A stretch of DNA of 64,000 nucleotides from Streptomyces polyasparticus (GTDB lineage Bacteria > Actinomycetota > Actinomycetes > Streptomycetales > Streptomycetaceae). Position 1 is the first letter of the stretch; every line of letters begins with the position of its first letter. The stretch covers positions 118,415-182,414 of the forward strand of contig NZ_JACTVJ010000024.1 of assembly GCF_014493765.1 (NCBI RefSeq), in the 5' to 3' direction. Position numbers and translations under genes: made by a program. This document shows positions 17,175 to 25,304 of the stretch, piece by piece. Below the pieces are notes generated by a model. The model searched no databases. It was not told where the DNA came from and saw nothing but the letters and a program-made list of their open reading frames with translations.

Positions 17175-18647
17175 ATGGCCGTCGACTCGCGCACCGCAGC
17201 GCTCCCGAGCACCGTCACCCCGGACGAAGGGGTGCTCGGGCGGCGGCTGCGCGCGCTGAGCATCGGGATCGTCTCGGTCGTCGTCCTGATCGCCTTCGAG
17301 GCGACCGCGGTCGGCACCGCGATGCCGGTGGCGGCACGGGAGTTGGACGGGGTCGCGCTCTACGGCTTCGCGTTCTCGGGGTACTTCACGACCTCGCTCT
17401 TCGGCATGGTCCTGGCCGGCCAGTGGGCCGACCGGCGCGGACCGCTCGGCGCGCTCGCGGCGGGCATCGGGGCGTTCGCGGCGGGGCTGCTGCTGTCCGG
17501 CACGGCGGGGGCGATGTGGCTCTTCATCGCCGGGCGCGCGGTGCAGGGACTCGGCGGGGGACTGGTGATCGTCGCGCTGTACGTGGTGGTCAGCCGGGCC
17601 TATCCGGAGCGGCTGCGGCCCGCGATCATGGCGGCCTTCGCGGCCGGCTGGGTGGTCCCGGCGATCGTGGGCCCGCTGGTGGCCGGCACCGTCACCGAAC
17701 AGCTCGGCTGGCGCTGGGTGTTCCTCGGCATTCCGGCCCTGGTGACGCTCCCGCTGCTGCTCGCCCTGCCGGCGATACGGCGGACCGCGGGCGGACCGCC
17801 CGACGGGGCGCCCGTGCGCTTCGAGTCCCGCCGCATCCGCCTCGCGCTCGGCATCTCGCTCGGCGCGGGCCTGCTGCAGTACGCGGGCCAGGATCTGCGC
17901 CCGTTCTCGGTGCTGCCCGCGGCGGCCGGGCTGGCGGTGCTCGTGCCGTCGGTGCTCGCGCTGCTGCCGCGCGGCACGTTCCGCGCGGGGCGCGGTCTGC
18001 CCTCGGTCATCCTGCTGCGCGGGCTCGCGGCGGGTTCGTTCATCGCGGCGGAGTCCTTCATCCCACTGATGCTGGTCGCACGCCGCGGGCTCTCCCTGAC
18101 CATGGCCGGGCTCGCCCTGGCGGTCGGCGGTGCGACCTGGGCGCTCGGTTCGTACATCCAGTCACGGCCGCGGCTCGAAAACCGGCGCGTGCCGCTGGTC
18201 CGCGTCGGCATGGTCCTGGTCACGGCGGCGATAGCGGCGGCGCCGACCGTCCTGATCGACTCCGTCCCGGTGTGGATCATCGCGCTCGCCTGGGCGTGGG
18301 GTTGCTTCGGCATGGGCCTGGTGATCTCCTCGACCAGCGTCCTGATGCTGAGCCTGTCGGCCCCGACGGAGGCGGGCGCCAACTCGGCGGCCCTCCAGAT
18401 ATCCGACGGCCTGTCCAACGCCTTGCTGCTCGCGGGCGGCGGCGCGGCTTTCGCGGCGCTGGGCGGCGGCGCTCTCTCGGGCCACGGCACGGATGGGGCT
18501 ACGGGCGGCCCGGCGGTGGCGTTCGCGTCGGTGTTCGCGCTGTCGGTGGTGGTGGCTGCGGTGGGGGTGTGGGTGGCGGGGCGGTTGCGATCCAGCTCCG
18601 ACGGCAATCCCAGCTCCGACGGCAATCCCAGCCCCGCCGGCGTTTGA
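17175..18647 (+). CDS. MFS drug-efflux-type transporter (14-TMS-like)
   Basis: 490 residues. It has many hydrophobic helices, with the MFS motif A GQWADRRGPLGALAAG after TM2 and RAVQGLGGGLVIVALYVVVSRAYPERLRPAIM (motifs B and C region). Members export drugs or metabolites using the proton gradient. I chose ATG 17175, since no hydrophobic segment lies upstream of it. The C-terminus is odd: a tandem SSDGNP SSDGNP tail, and the last codons and TGA stop lie inside the intergenic repeat element that starts at 18629. Confidence 0.9.
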   Translation: MAVDSRTAALPSTVTPDEGVLGRRLRALSIGIVSVVVLIAFEATAVGTAMPVAARELDGVALYGFAFSGYFTTSLFGMVLAGQWADRRGPLGALAAGIGAFAAGLLLSGTAGAMWLFIAGRAVQGLGGGLVIVALYVVVSRAYPERLRPAIMAAFAAGWVVPAIVGPLVAGTVTEQLGWRWVFLGIPALVTLPLLLALPAIRRTAGGPPDGAPVRFESRRIRLALGISLGAGLLQYAGQDLRPFSVLPAAAGLAVLVPSVLALLPRGTFRAGRGLPSVILLRGLAAGSFIAAESFIPLMLVARRGLSLTMAGLALAVGGATWALGSYIQSRPRLENRRVPLVRVGMVLVTAAIAAAPTVLIDSVPVWIIALAWAWGCFGMGLVISSTSVLMLSLSAPTEAGANSAALQISDGLSNALLLAGGGAAFAALGGGALSGHGTDGATGGPAVAFASVFALSVVVAAVGVWVAGRLRSSSDGNPSSDGNPSPAGV

Positions 18648-18740
18648 GGCGATCCGAACGAAGTTCGGATGAGGGGGGCCGAGGCGGAGCCCCGGTTTCG
18701 GGAAGGGGCGGGTAGGGGAAATCCGCCCGCCGCAGGCGCC
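18629..18740 (+). repeat. Intergenic palindromic repeat element, copy 2, supplies the MFS stop codon
   Basis: Same element as at 4205: head CAGCCCCGCCGGCGTTTGAG, small hairpin CCGAACGAAGTTCGG, core GGCGGAGCCCCGGTTTCGGG, tail CCCGCCGCAGGCG. The in-frame TGA of its head (18645-18647) is the stop codon of the MFS gene, so the element sits over the gene end. Confidence 0.85.
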
Positions 18741-18746
18741 CCACCC

Positions 18747-18900
18747 CAGCCCCCACGGACCCGCACCTGGCCTCACCCCAGCCCAGACGTACCCGACCTG
18801 GCCCCACGCAGCCCAGACGCACCCGCACCTGGCCCCACGCAGCCCAGACGCACCCGCACCTGGCCCCACCCCAGCCCAGAGGCACCCGCGTCCGGCCACC
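18747..18900 (+). repeat. 31-bp tandem repeat, about 4 copies
   Basis: Units begin CAGCCCAGACGCACCCGCAC and repeat at 18779, 18809 and 18840, with degenerate flanking copies. They lie between the palindromic element and the helicase promoter. The rest of the gap to 19065 holds only the helicase promoter region. Confidence 0.85.
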
Positions 18901-19065
18901 CCCACCATGTGACCCATGTCGCACCCGCACCCGACCCGGCTCGGTCACCCCAGCCCAAATCTCCCGCCCCGGTAAGGTGGCCCGGTTGTCATACGGAGCC
19001 GGCACACGCCCGTCGTCGGCCCCCGACCACCTGCCCCACGTAGCCGACCTGCCGAACCGGAGACC

Positions 19066-20859
19066 GTGACTACCACCGCCACCAGCAGCTCGCACCACCT
19101 CTCACCCGCGTTCCCGGGCCGCGCCCCCTGGGGTACCGCCAACAAGCTGCGTGCCTGGCAGCAGGGGGCCCTCGAGCGGTATGTGCAGGAGCAGCCGAGG
19201 GACTTCCTCGCCGTCGCCACCCCCGGCGCCGGCAAGACGACCTTCGCGCTGACCCTCGCCTCCTGGCTCCTTCACCACCATGTGGTGCAGCAGGTGACGG
19301 TCGTGGCCCCCACCGAGCACCTGAAGAAGCAGTGGGCGGACGCCGCGGCCCGGATAGGGATCAAGCTGGACCCGGAGTACAGCGCGGGCCCGCTCAGCAA
19401 GGAGTACCACGGCGTCGCCGTGACCTATGCGGGTGTCGGCGTGCGCCCGATGCTGCACCGCAACCGCGTCGAGCAGCGCAAGACCCTGGTGATCCTCGAC
19501 GAGATCCACCACGCCGGTGACTCCAAGTCCTGGGGCGAGGCCTGCCTCGAAGCCTTCGAGCCGGCCACGCGCCGCCTGGCCCTGACCGGTACGCCGTTCC
19601 GCAGCGACACCAACCCCATCCCCTTCGTCCAGTACGAGGAGGGCAAGGACGGTATCCGCCGCTCGTCCGCGGACTACACGTACGGCTACGGCAACGCGCT
19701 CGCCGACAGCGTCGTGCGGCCGGTCATCTTCCTCTCGTACAGCGGCAACATGCGCTGGCGCACGAAGGCGGGCGATGAGATCGCGGCCCGGCTCGGCGAG
19801 CCGATGACCAAGGACGCGATCAGCCAGGCCTGGCGCACCGCGCTCGACCCGCGCGGCGACTGGATGCCGAACGTCCTGCGCGCCGCCGACCAGCGGCTCA
19901 CCGAGGTCCGTAAGTCGATCCATGACGCGGGCGGTCTGGTGATCGCCTCCGATCAGGAGTCGGCGCGTGCGTACGCGAAGTTGATCCGCGAGATCACCGG
20001 GACCAAGGCGACCTTGGTGCTCTCCGACGACGCGGGGGCCTCGAAGAGGATCGACGACTTCAGCGAGGGCACCGACCGCTGGATGGTCGCCGTCCGCATG
20101 GTGTCCGAGGGCGTCGACGTCCCGCGCCTGGCGGTCGGTGTGTACGCGACCACGATCTCCACACCGCTGTTCTTCGCACAGGCTGTGGGCCGTTTCGTAC
20201 GGTCGAGGCGCCGCGGCGAGACCGCCTCCGTCTTCCTGCCCACCATCCCGGACCTGCTCGGCTTCGCCAACGAGATGGAGGTCGAGCGCGACCACGTGCT
20301 CGACAAGCCGAAGAAGGACGGCGAGGAGGATCCGTACGCCGAGTCCGAGAAGGAGATGGACGAGGCGAACAAGGAGCAGGACGAGGACACCGGCGAACAG
20401 GACATGCTCCCGTTCGAGGCCCTCGAATCCGACGCGGTCTTCGACCGGGTGATGTACAACGGCGCCGAGTTCGGCATGCAGGCCCATCCCGGCAGCGAGG
20501 AGGAGCAGGACTACCTCGGCATTCCCGGTCTGCTCGAACCCGACCAGGTGGAGCTGCTCCTGCAGAAGCGCCAGCAGCGGCAGATCGCGCACAGCCGCAA
20601 GAAGCCCGCCGAAGAGGCCGATCTGCTCGAAATGCCCGCCGAGCGGCGCCCGGTGGTCTCCCACAAGGAGATGCTCGAACTGCGCAAGCAGCTCAACACC
20701 ATGGTCGGCGCGTACGTCCACCAGTCGGGCAAGCCGCACGGGGTGATCCACACCGAGCTGCGCCGGGTCTGCGGCGGACCGCCGAGCGCGGAGGCCACGG
20801 CCGGGCAGCTGCGGCAGCGGATCGCCAAGGTGCAGGAGTGGGCGACGCGGATGAAGTGA
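19066..20859 (+). CDS. DEAD/DEAH-box (XPB/RecG-like SF2) helicase
   Basis: 597 residues from GTG 19066. SF2 motifs are present: Walker A ATPGAGKTT (51-59), VVAPTEHLKKQW (Ia), DEIHH at 145-149 (motif II), LTGTPFR (III), VRMVSEGVDVPRL (V) and FAQAVGRFVRSRRRGE (VI). An acidic, Lys/Glu-rich low-complexity insert occupies residues about 413-446, followed by a conserved C-terminal part ending in a helical segment. It is an ATP-dependent nucleic-acid translocase; the exact role is unknown. It is a single gene with no nuclease or effector partner nearby, so a housekeeping role is likelier than defence. Confidence 0.9.
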   Translation: MTTTATSSSHHLSPAFPGRAPWGTANKLRAWQQGALERYVQEQPRDFLAVATPGAGKTTFALTLASWLLHHHVVQQVTVVAPTEHLKKQWADAAARIGIKLDPEYSAGPLSKEYHGVAVTYAGVGVRPMLHRNRVEQRKTLVILDEIHHAGDSKSWGEACLEAFEPATRRLALTGTPFRSDTNPIPFVQYEEGKDGIRRSSADYTYGYGNALADSVVRPVIFLSYSGNMRWRTKAGDEIAARLGEPMTKDAISQAWRTALDPRGDWMPNVLRAADQRLTEVRKSIHDAGGLVIASDQESARAYAKLIREITGTKATLVLSDDAGASKRIDDFSEGTDRWMVAVRMVSEGVDVPRLAVGVYATTISTPLFFAQAVGRFVRSRRRGETASVFLPTIPDLLGFANEMEVERDHVLDKPKKDGEEDPYAESEKEMDEANKEQDEDTGEQDMLPFEALESDAVFDRVMYNGAEFGMQAHPGSEEEQDYLGIPGLLEPDQVELLLQKRQQRQIAHSRKKPAEEADLLEMPAERRPVVSHKEMLELRKQLNTMVGAYVHQSGKPHGVIHTELRRVCGGPPSAEATAGQLRQRIAKVQEWATRMK

Positions 20860-20861
20860 GG

Positions 20862-20898
20862 ACCCCGCGCGGGCAGGCCGAGGCCGCCTGCGCGGGAC
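20862..20898 (+). terminator. Probable terminator after helicase
   Basis: CCCGC-GCGG-GCAGGC pairs with GCCTGC-GCGGG (a 4-nt bulge on one side) immediately after the stop. Confidence 0.5.
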
Positions 20899-21033
20899 CT
20901 TCGCCCCCGTGGCTGGGGACTTTCGCCGGGCAACGGCTCCTTATTTGATCATTACGTTGGTGTCCGGGACCGGTCGTGCGCATCGCGGCCGCCCCGCGAC
21001 TGAGCCGTCCCTGCCGACCGAGGTCCTGCCGCC

Positions 21034-21204
21034 ATGAAGCACCGCCGTATCGCGTTGTTCGCCCTGTGCGCCGCGATGGTGGTGGCGGCCCTGCTCGTCT
21101 CGCCCCTGATGCCCGGGCTCTGGACCGTGCTCGGGGCCCTGCTCATCCTCGGCATCGGCGCGGCGATGGTGGTCATCGGGCGCAGGCTCGGGTCGCGGAA
21201 CTGA
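21034..21204 (+). CDS. Small two-TM membrane protein (56 aa)
   Basis: ATG 21034 to TGA 21204. Two hydrophobic helices (IALFALCAAMVVAALLVSPLM and LWTVLGALLILGIGAAMVVIG) are separated by a short PG-containing turn, with Arg/Lys-rich ends (MKHRR at the start, GRRLGSRN at the end). GAGGTCC precedes the start at 8-9 bp. Codon positions show the expected GC3 bias, which supports translation. No family recognised. Confidence 0.6.
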   Translation: MKHRRIALFALCAAMVVAALLVSPLMPGLWTVLGALLILGIGAAMVVIGRRLGSRN

Positions 21205-21546
21205 CACCACGGGCCCGGTCACGCGTCCTGAGGGCCGCAGGGACCTTCCCGGCCAAACGTCCCGTACCACCCGGCCCGATGGCACCCGGTGACCGGATTC
21301 TGGACGGAGTCTTCCGCTCAGCGGACCCGCTCGCTAATGTCCCGGCAACGCACACGCCCCGTGGCAGCGCCGCCGCGGAGCGCAGCCGGTGCGTGAAGCT
21401 TCCCGGGGGAGTCAGGCCTTCGGGGGAGCCGATGACCGGCGGCCTCTGACGCGCGTCGCCGACGGGACCGGCGACGGGGTGACTCCGCTCATCGCGGACA
21501 CCGCCGCGTACAAGGCCGTCGCCACTCACCTTAAGGAGAGGGCGTC
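21205..21546 (+). other. Promoter region of the IclR gene
   Basis: 342 bp without a supportable gene. It contains a candidate operator at 21313-21325 and an excellent ribosome-binding site (AAGGAGAG) before GTG 21547. Confidence 0.35.
21313..21325. promoter_or_regulatory. Candidate IclR-type operator
   Basis: TCCGC-TCA-GCGGA, a perfect inverted repeat of the TTCCGC/GCGGA type often bound by IclR regulators, upstream of an IclR gene. Autoregulation is inferred only. Confidence 0.3.
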
Positions 21547-22188
21547 GTGACCGCGGAGACCTCCCAGACGCTCGACCGGGGACTGCGTGTCCTCAAGCTG
21601 CTCGCCGACACCGACCACGGGCTGACCGTCACCGAACTGTCCACGAAGCTCGGGGTCAACCGCACCGTCGTCTACCGTCTGCTCGCCACGCTGGAACAAC
21701 ATGCGCTGGTACGGCGGGACTTGGGCGGCCGCGCCCGGGTCGGCCTCGGGGTGCTCAGCCTCGGCCGCCAGGTGCACCCGCTGGTGCGCGAGGCCGCGCT
21801 GCCCGCGCTGCGCTCGCTGGCCGAAGACATAGGCGCCACCGCCCACTTGACGCTCGCCGACGGTTCGGAGGCCCTCGCGGTCGCGGTGGTCGAGCCGACA
21901 TGGACCGACTACCACGTCGCGTACCGCACGGGCTTCCGTCATCCGCTCGACCGCGGCGCGGCCGGCAAGGCGATACTCGCCGCGCGTCAGGGCCTCGTGG
22001 ACGACCCCGGATTCACGCTCACCCACGGCGAGTTGGAGGCGGGCGCGAGTGGCGCCGCCGCCCCGCTGCTGGGTGTGACCGGCATAGAGGGCAGCGTCGG
22101 CGTGGTCATGCTGTCCGACTCGATCCCGGAGCGGGTGGGCCCCCGTGTCCTGGACGCGGCCCGCGAGGTGGCGGACGCGCTGCGGTAG
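21547..22188 (+). CDS. IclR-family transcriptional regulator
   Basis: 213 residues from GTG 21547. The N-terminal winged helix reads LDRGLRVLKLLADTDHGLTVTELSTKLGVNRTVVYRLLATLEQHALVRRD. The effector domain begins near residue 75 (LREAALPALRSLAEDIGATAHL) and is a little shorter than the usual ~250-residue family, with a compact C-terminus. It heads a same-strand group with the M20 deacylase, GNAT and racemase genes, making it the natural candidate regulator of amino-acid-derivative metabolism here. Its last codons and stop fall inside a 32-bp tandem repeat. Confidence 0.88.
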   Translation: MTAETSQTLDRGLRVLKLLADTDHGLTVTELSTKLGVNRTVVYRLLATLEQHALVRRDLGGRARVGLGVLSLGRQVHPLVREAALPALRSLAEDIGATAHLTLADGSEALAVAVVEPTWTDYHVAYRTGFRHPLDRGAAGKAILAARQGLVDDPGFTLTHGELEAGASGAAAPLLGVTGIEGSVGVVMLSDSIPERVGPRVLDAAREVADALR

Positions 22189-22301
22189 GCGATGGCGCCG
22201 AGGTGGACGCGCTGCGGTAGGTGATGGCGCCGAGGTGGACGCGCTGCGGTAGGCGATCGCGCCGAGGTGGCCGTGCTGCGGTAGGCGATCGCGCCGAGGT
22301 G
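22174..22301 (+). repeat. 32-bp tandem repeat, 4 copies, anchored on the IclR gene end
   Basis: The unit starts GACGCGCTGCGGTAG, which is the coding end DALR-stop of the IclR gene. Copies begin at 22174, 22206, 22238 and 22270. The first is partly coding and the rest are intergenic, each repeating the stop codon. Confidence 0.95.
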
Positions 22302-22367
22302 GCCGTGCTCGGGCGGCCCCGCTGTGATCTCCTGTGCCTACGCACGCCCGTACGCCCAGGAGCACCC

Positions 22368-23435
22368 GTGACCAGCCTTGACCTCACCGCCGACGTGGTC
22401 GCCCTGACCCGCGCGTTGGTCGACCTCCCCTCCGAGAGCGGCCAGGAGGGCCCGCTCGCCGACGCGGTCGAGGCGGCCCTCGCCGCGCTCCCGCACCTCA
22501 TGGTGGAGCGGCTCGGCAACACCGTCGTGGCCCGCACGGCCCTGGGCCGCCCGGAACGCGTCGTCATCGCCGGCCACCTGGACACGGTGCCCGCCGCGGG
22601 CAACCTCCCCTCGCGCGAGCAGGACGGCCGCATCCACGGCCTCGGTGCCTGCGACATGAAGGGCGGCGTCGCGGTCGCCCTGCGCCTGGCGGCCGAACTG
22701 ACCGCCCCCGCACGGGACATCACGTATGTCTTCTACGAGTGCGAGGAGGTCGAGGGCGACCGCAACGGTCTCCTGCAGCTCGCCCGCCACCGCCCCGCCC
22801 TGCTCGCCGCCGACTTCGCGATCCTCATGGAGCCCTCCGACGCGGGGGTGGAGGCCGGGTGCCAGGGCGTGCTCGAAGCGGAGATCGTGGTCCGTGGCAC
22901 CCGGGCTCACACTGCCCGCGCGTGGATGGGCGTCAATGCGGTGCACCGCGCGGCCGCGATCCTGCAGCGGCTGGCCGACCACAGGCCCGAGCGCGTGGTC
23001 ATCGACGGGCTCGAGTACCGCGAGGGCCTCAGCGCCGTCGCCGTACGGGCCGGGGTCGCCGGGAACGTCGTCCCCGACGAGTGCGTGATCACGGTCAACG
23101 CCCGCTTCGCACCCCACCGTTCGCTCGCGGACGCCGAGGCGTACGTACGGAATCTCTTCCCGGCCGGTGAGTACGACGAGTTCACCGTGACCGACGCGGC
23201 CCCGGGCGCCCTGCCCGGCCTCGACCGCCCGGCGGTCGCCTCCCTGATCGGCTTCCTGGGCGTGACGCCGCGTCCCAAGCTCGGCTGGACGGACGTCGCC
23301 CGCTTCACCGAACTCGGCGTCCCGGCCCTCAACTACGGACCCGGGGACCCGGTACTCGCCCATACGGCGGGGGAGTTCGTGCCCGTGACGCAGCTGCGCG
23401 AGTGCGAGCGCAGGCTCACGGACTGGCTGAGGTGA
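22368..23435 (+). CDS. M20-family metallopeptidase (DapE/ArgE-like N-acyl-amino-acid deacylase)
   Basis: 355 residues from GTG 22368 with CAGGAG 6 bp upstream. Di-zinc motifs: GHLDTVPAAGN (His, Asp), LGACDMKGG (bridging Asp), YECEEVEG (Glu-Glu general base/ligand) and ILMEPSDAG. The dimerisation lid is about residues 170-280, and the C-terminal His ligand is in VLAHTAGEFV. It would be annotated as succinyl-diaminopimelate desuccinylase, but its position beside an N-succinylamino-acid racemase and GNAT suggests it hydrolyses N-succinyl-L-amino acids instead. Both readings are possible. Confidence 0.88.
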   Translation: MTSLDLTADVVALTRALVDLPSESGQEGPLADAVEAALAALPHLMVERLGNTVVARTALGRPERVVIAGHLDTVPAAGNLPSREQDGRIHGLGACDMKGGVAVALRLAAELTAPARDITYVFYECEEVEGDRNGLLQLARHRPALLAADFAILMEPSDAGVEAGCQGVLEAEIVVRGTRAHTARAWMGVNAVHRAAAILQRLADHRPERVVIDGLEYREGLSAVAVRAGVAGNVVPDECVITVNARFAPHRSLADAEAYVRNLFPAGEYDEFTVTDAAPGALPGLDRPAVASLIGFLGVTPRPKLGWTDVARFTELGVPALNYGPGDPVLAHTAGEFVPVTQLRECERRLTDWLR

Positions 23436-23630
23436 GCGGAGCTGTTCATCAGCGGGCTGCTCCCCGCGGCGTCCCATGCGGGGGCTCTGCCCCCTGCACC
23501 CCCGGTGTGCTGGCGGGGCGGGCCGTTTGGCTGAGGTGAGCGGGGCTGTTCATCAGCGGGCCTGACCCTGCGCGTCCCACGCGGGGGCTCTGCCCCCTGC
23601 ACCCCCGATGCGCCGGCGGGACGGGCCGGC
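23424..23630 (+). repeat. 104-bp tandem duplication anchored on the M20 gene end
   Basis: Copy 1 starts at the last codons of the M20 gene (TGG CTG AGG TGA at 23424) and copy 2 at 23528 with the same TGGCTGAGGTGAGCGG start. Both contain a strong hairpin GGGGGCTCTGCCCCC, which may act as terminator. The same hairpin motif occurs inverted at 63838-63864. Confidence 0.9.
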
Positions 23631-23669
23631 GTGCCCCATCGGCTGTCCGGCCCGGCTGAGGCCGGAGTG

Positions 23670-24365
23670 TCAGAGCAGCTCCAGGAGCTCCGTCAGCGAG
23701 CCGACCGACGCGACCCCCGCCGGTGCCGCCGGTCCCCACGGCGCCTCCGGCCGGAGCATCGCGCGCCCCTCGTAACCGAGTGCGAGCGCCGCGGCCACCA
23801 GCTCCGGATCGTCGTCCACGAAGAGGCACTGCGCGGGTTCGAGACCCAAGGCGTCACTGGCGTGCCGGTACATCCGCGGGTCAGGCTTGGTGCAGCCGAG
23901 CACCGCCGAGATCGCGTACGCCTCGAAATAGCCGGCCATGCCGAGCCGGTCGTGCAGCGCGGGCAGTTCCGGCCATGCGTCGGACACGACGGCCATCCGC
24001 ACGCCGCGGCGCCGTAGCTCGTCGAGGGTGCCGAGGACGTCGGGGTAGAGCTCGAGGACCGTGCAGGGGTCCACCTCGCGGACCAGCTCGGCGAGGAGCT
24101 CCGCGGCCGGCTCCACGCCGAGCCGGCCGAGCAGGAACCGGTGGTAGGCGTCGCGGGAGGGCGTGTCGGCCGCGCTGCCGAGGAAGCGGTCGCCCGCCGC
24201 GACGGCCTCGGCGAACCGGCCGCCGGTGATCCCGGGGGAGTGGGCGAGCACCGTCGGCTCGAAATCGGCCCGCGGATTCCAGCGGCCCCCGACCGGCCGC
24301 ATCAGGACCCCACCGGAGTCGAACAACACCGCGCGTACGGCGGGCAGTTGGGCGGGTGAAGGCAT
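23670..24365 (-). CDS. HAD-superfamily IA hydrolase
   Basis: 231 residues from ATG 24365. Motif I is VLFDSGGVLM, motif II VVSDAWPELP, motif III CTKPDPRMYRHA and motif IV FVDDDPELVAAALALG. An alpha-helical cap follows motif I (residues about 30-100). Motif I is DxG rather than DxD, as in haloacid-dehalogenase-like IA members, so a phosphatase role is uncertain. It is the only gene facing leftward in the IclR-racemase cluster and may be unrelated to it. Confidence 0.85.
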   Translation of the reverse strand: MPSPAQLPAVRAVLFDSGGVLMRPVGGRWNPRADFEPTVLAHSPGITGGRFAEAVAAGDRFLGSAADTPSRDAYHRFLLGRLGVEPAAELLAELVREVDPCTVLELYPDVLGTLDELRRRGVRMAVVSDAWPELPALHDRLGMAGYFEAYAISAVLGCTKPDPRMYRHASDALGLEPAQCLFVDDDPELVAAALALGYEGRAMLRPEAPWGPAAPAGVASVGSLTELLELL

Positions 24366-24393
24366 CGGACCAGTCTGGACGGGCGGCCCGGAG

Positions 24394-24482
24394 GGCTCAA
24401 GAGGGCCGGGGCGCAGGCTCAAGAGGGCCGGGGTGGAGGTGCGAGAGGGCGGAGCGGAGGCGCGAGAGGTCGGGGCGGAGGC
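24394..24482. repeat. 21/22-bp tandem repeat, about 4 copies, in a divergent promoter region
   Basis: Units GGCTCAAGAGGGCCGGGGCG, at 24394 and 24416, degenerate at 24438 and 24459. They occupy most of the 162-bp gap between the HAD gene and the GNAT gene, so they may affect either promoter. Confidence 0.85.
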
Positions 24483-24527
24483 GGATGCCGGGGTGAGGCA
24501 TAGCGGGAGTGACGGCACAATCGGGAC

Positions 24528-25304
24528 ATGACCGTCACCGTCCGTACCGTGCACGACGTCGCCGGGATCGCCGCCGTCGCCGACTTCTTCTGCGAGGTGT
24601 GGCAGACGCCGCGCAGCGCACCGCCGTACCCGGCCGAGGTGCTGCACAGCCTGCGGCACGCGGGCGGCGCGGTGCACGCCGCGTATGGCACGGACGGGGC
24701 CCTGGCCGGTGCGGCCGTCGCCGTGTTCGGGGAGCCGGCGGACCGCGACTGCTACTCGTTCGTGGCCGCCGCGCGCACCAGCGACCGCGGTGTCGGCCTG
24801 CTCGTGAAGCGGGCGCAGCGCGAGTGGGCGGTGCAGCGCGGGGCGCGCACCATGCGGTGGACCTTCGACCCGCTGGTCGGCCGCAACGCCCGCTTCAACC
24901 TGGTCAAGCTGGGCGGTACCGGCACCGAGTACCTCGTCGACTTCTACGGGCCGATGGCCGACGGCCTCAACGACGGCGACGAGAGCGACCGCCTCACCGT
25001 CACCTGGGATCTGACCGCCCCCGACGCCACCCCGCGCGCGGAGCCCCCGGCGCCGACGGGCGACGTCATCGCGACCGCCCCCGACGGCGCCGCCCTCGCG
25101 TACCGGGAAGGCGACACGGTCCGGTGCCGCGTGCCCGAGGACATCGTCCGGCTGCGCGCCGCCGACCCGGACGAAGGGCTGCGCTGGCGGCACGCCGTAC
25201 GGGAGGTCTTCACGCAGGCCTTCGCCGAGGGGTACGTCGCCACCTCGATGTCCCGCGACGGCTGGTACACCCTGGAACGGACCCCTGAGAGGACGAGCGC
25301 GTGA
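24528..25304 (+). CDS. GNAT-superfamily acyltransferase (COG3375 type), predicted amino-acid N-succinyltransferase
   Basis: 258 residues. The order of elements matches the COG3375 GNAT group: an N-terminal IAAVADFFCEVWQTP segment, GVGLLVKRAQREWAVQRGARTMRWTFDPLVGRNARFNLVKLGG in the acyl-CoA/catalytic region, then a ~100-residue C-terminal extension. Members of this group neighbour N-succinylamino-acid racemases. In Geobacillus kaustophilus a GNAT enzyme succinylates D-amino acids in the NSAR pathway (known for that system). The stop overlaps the racemase GTG (GTGA), so the two are co-translated. The substrate assignment is inference from context. Confidence 0.8.
   Translation: MTVTVRTVHDVAGIAAVADFFCEVWQTPRSAPPYPAEVLHSLRHAGGAVHAAYGTDGALAGAAVAVFGEPADRDCYSFVAAARTSDRGVGLLVKRAQREWAVQRGARTMRWTFDPLVGRNARFNLVKLGGTGTEYLVDFYGPMADGLNDGDESDRLTVTWDLTAPDATPRAEPPAPTGDVIATAPDGAALAYREGDTVRCRVPEDIVRLRAADPDEGLRWRHAVREVFTQAFAEGYVATSMSRDGWYTLERTPERTSA

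Noticed and set aside
18747-18900. Tandem 31-bp units considered as a CRISPR array
   Set aside because: Units are directly contiguous with no unique spacers and no cas genes nearby; the same holds for the other tandem arrays.
19066-20859. SF2 helicase as part of an anti-phage defence system
   Set aside because: No nuclease, methylase, protease or other effector lies next to it, and the surrounding genes are conserved housekeeping genes.
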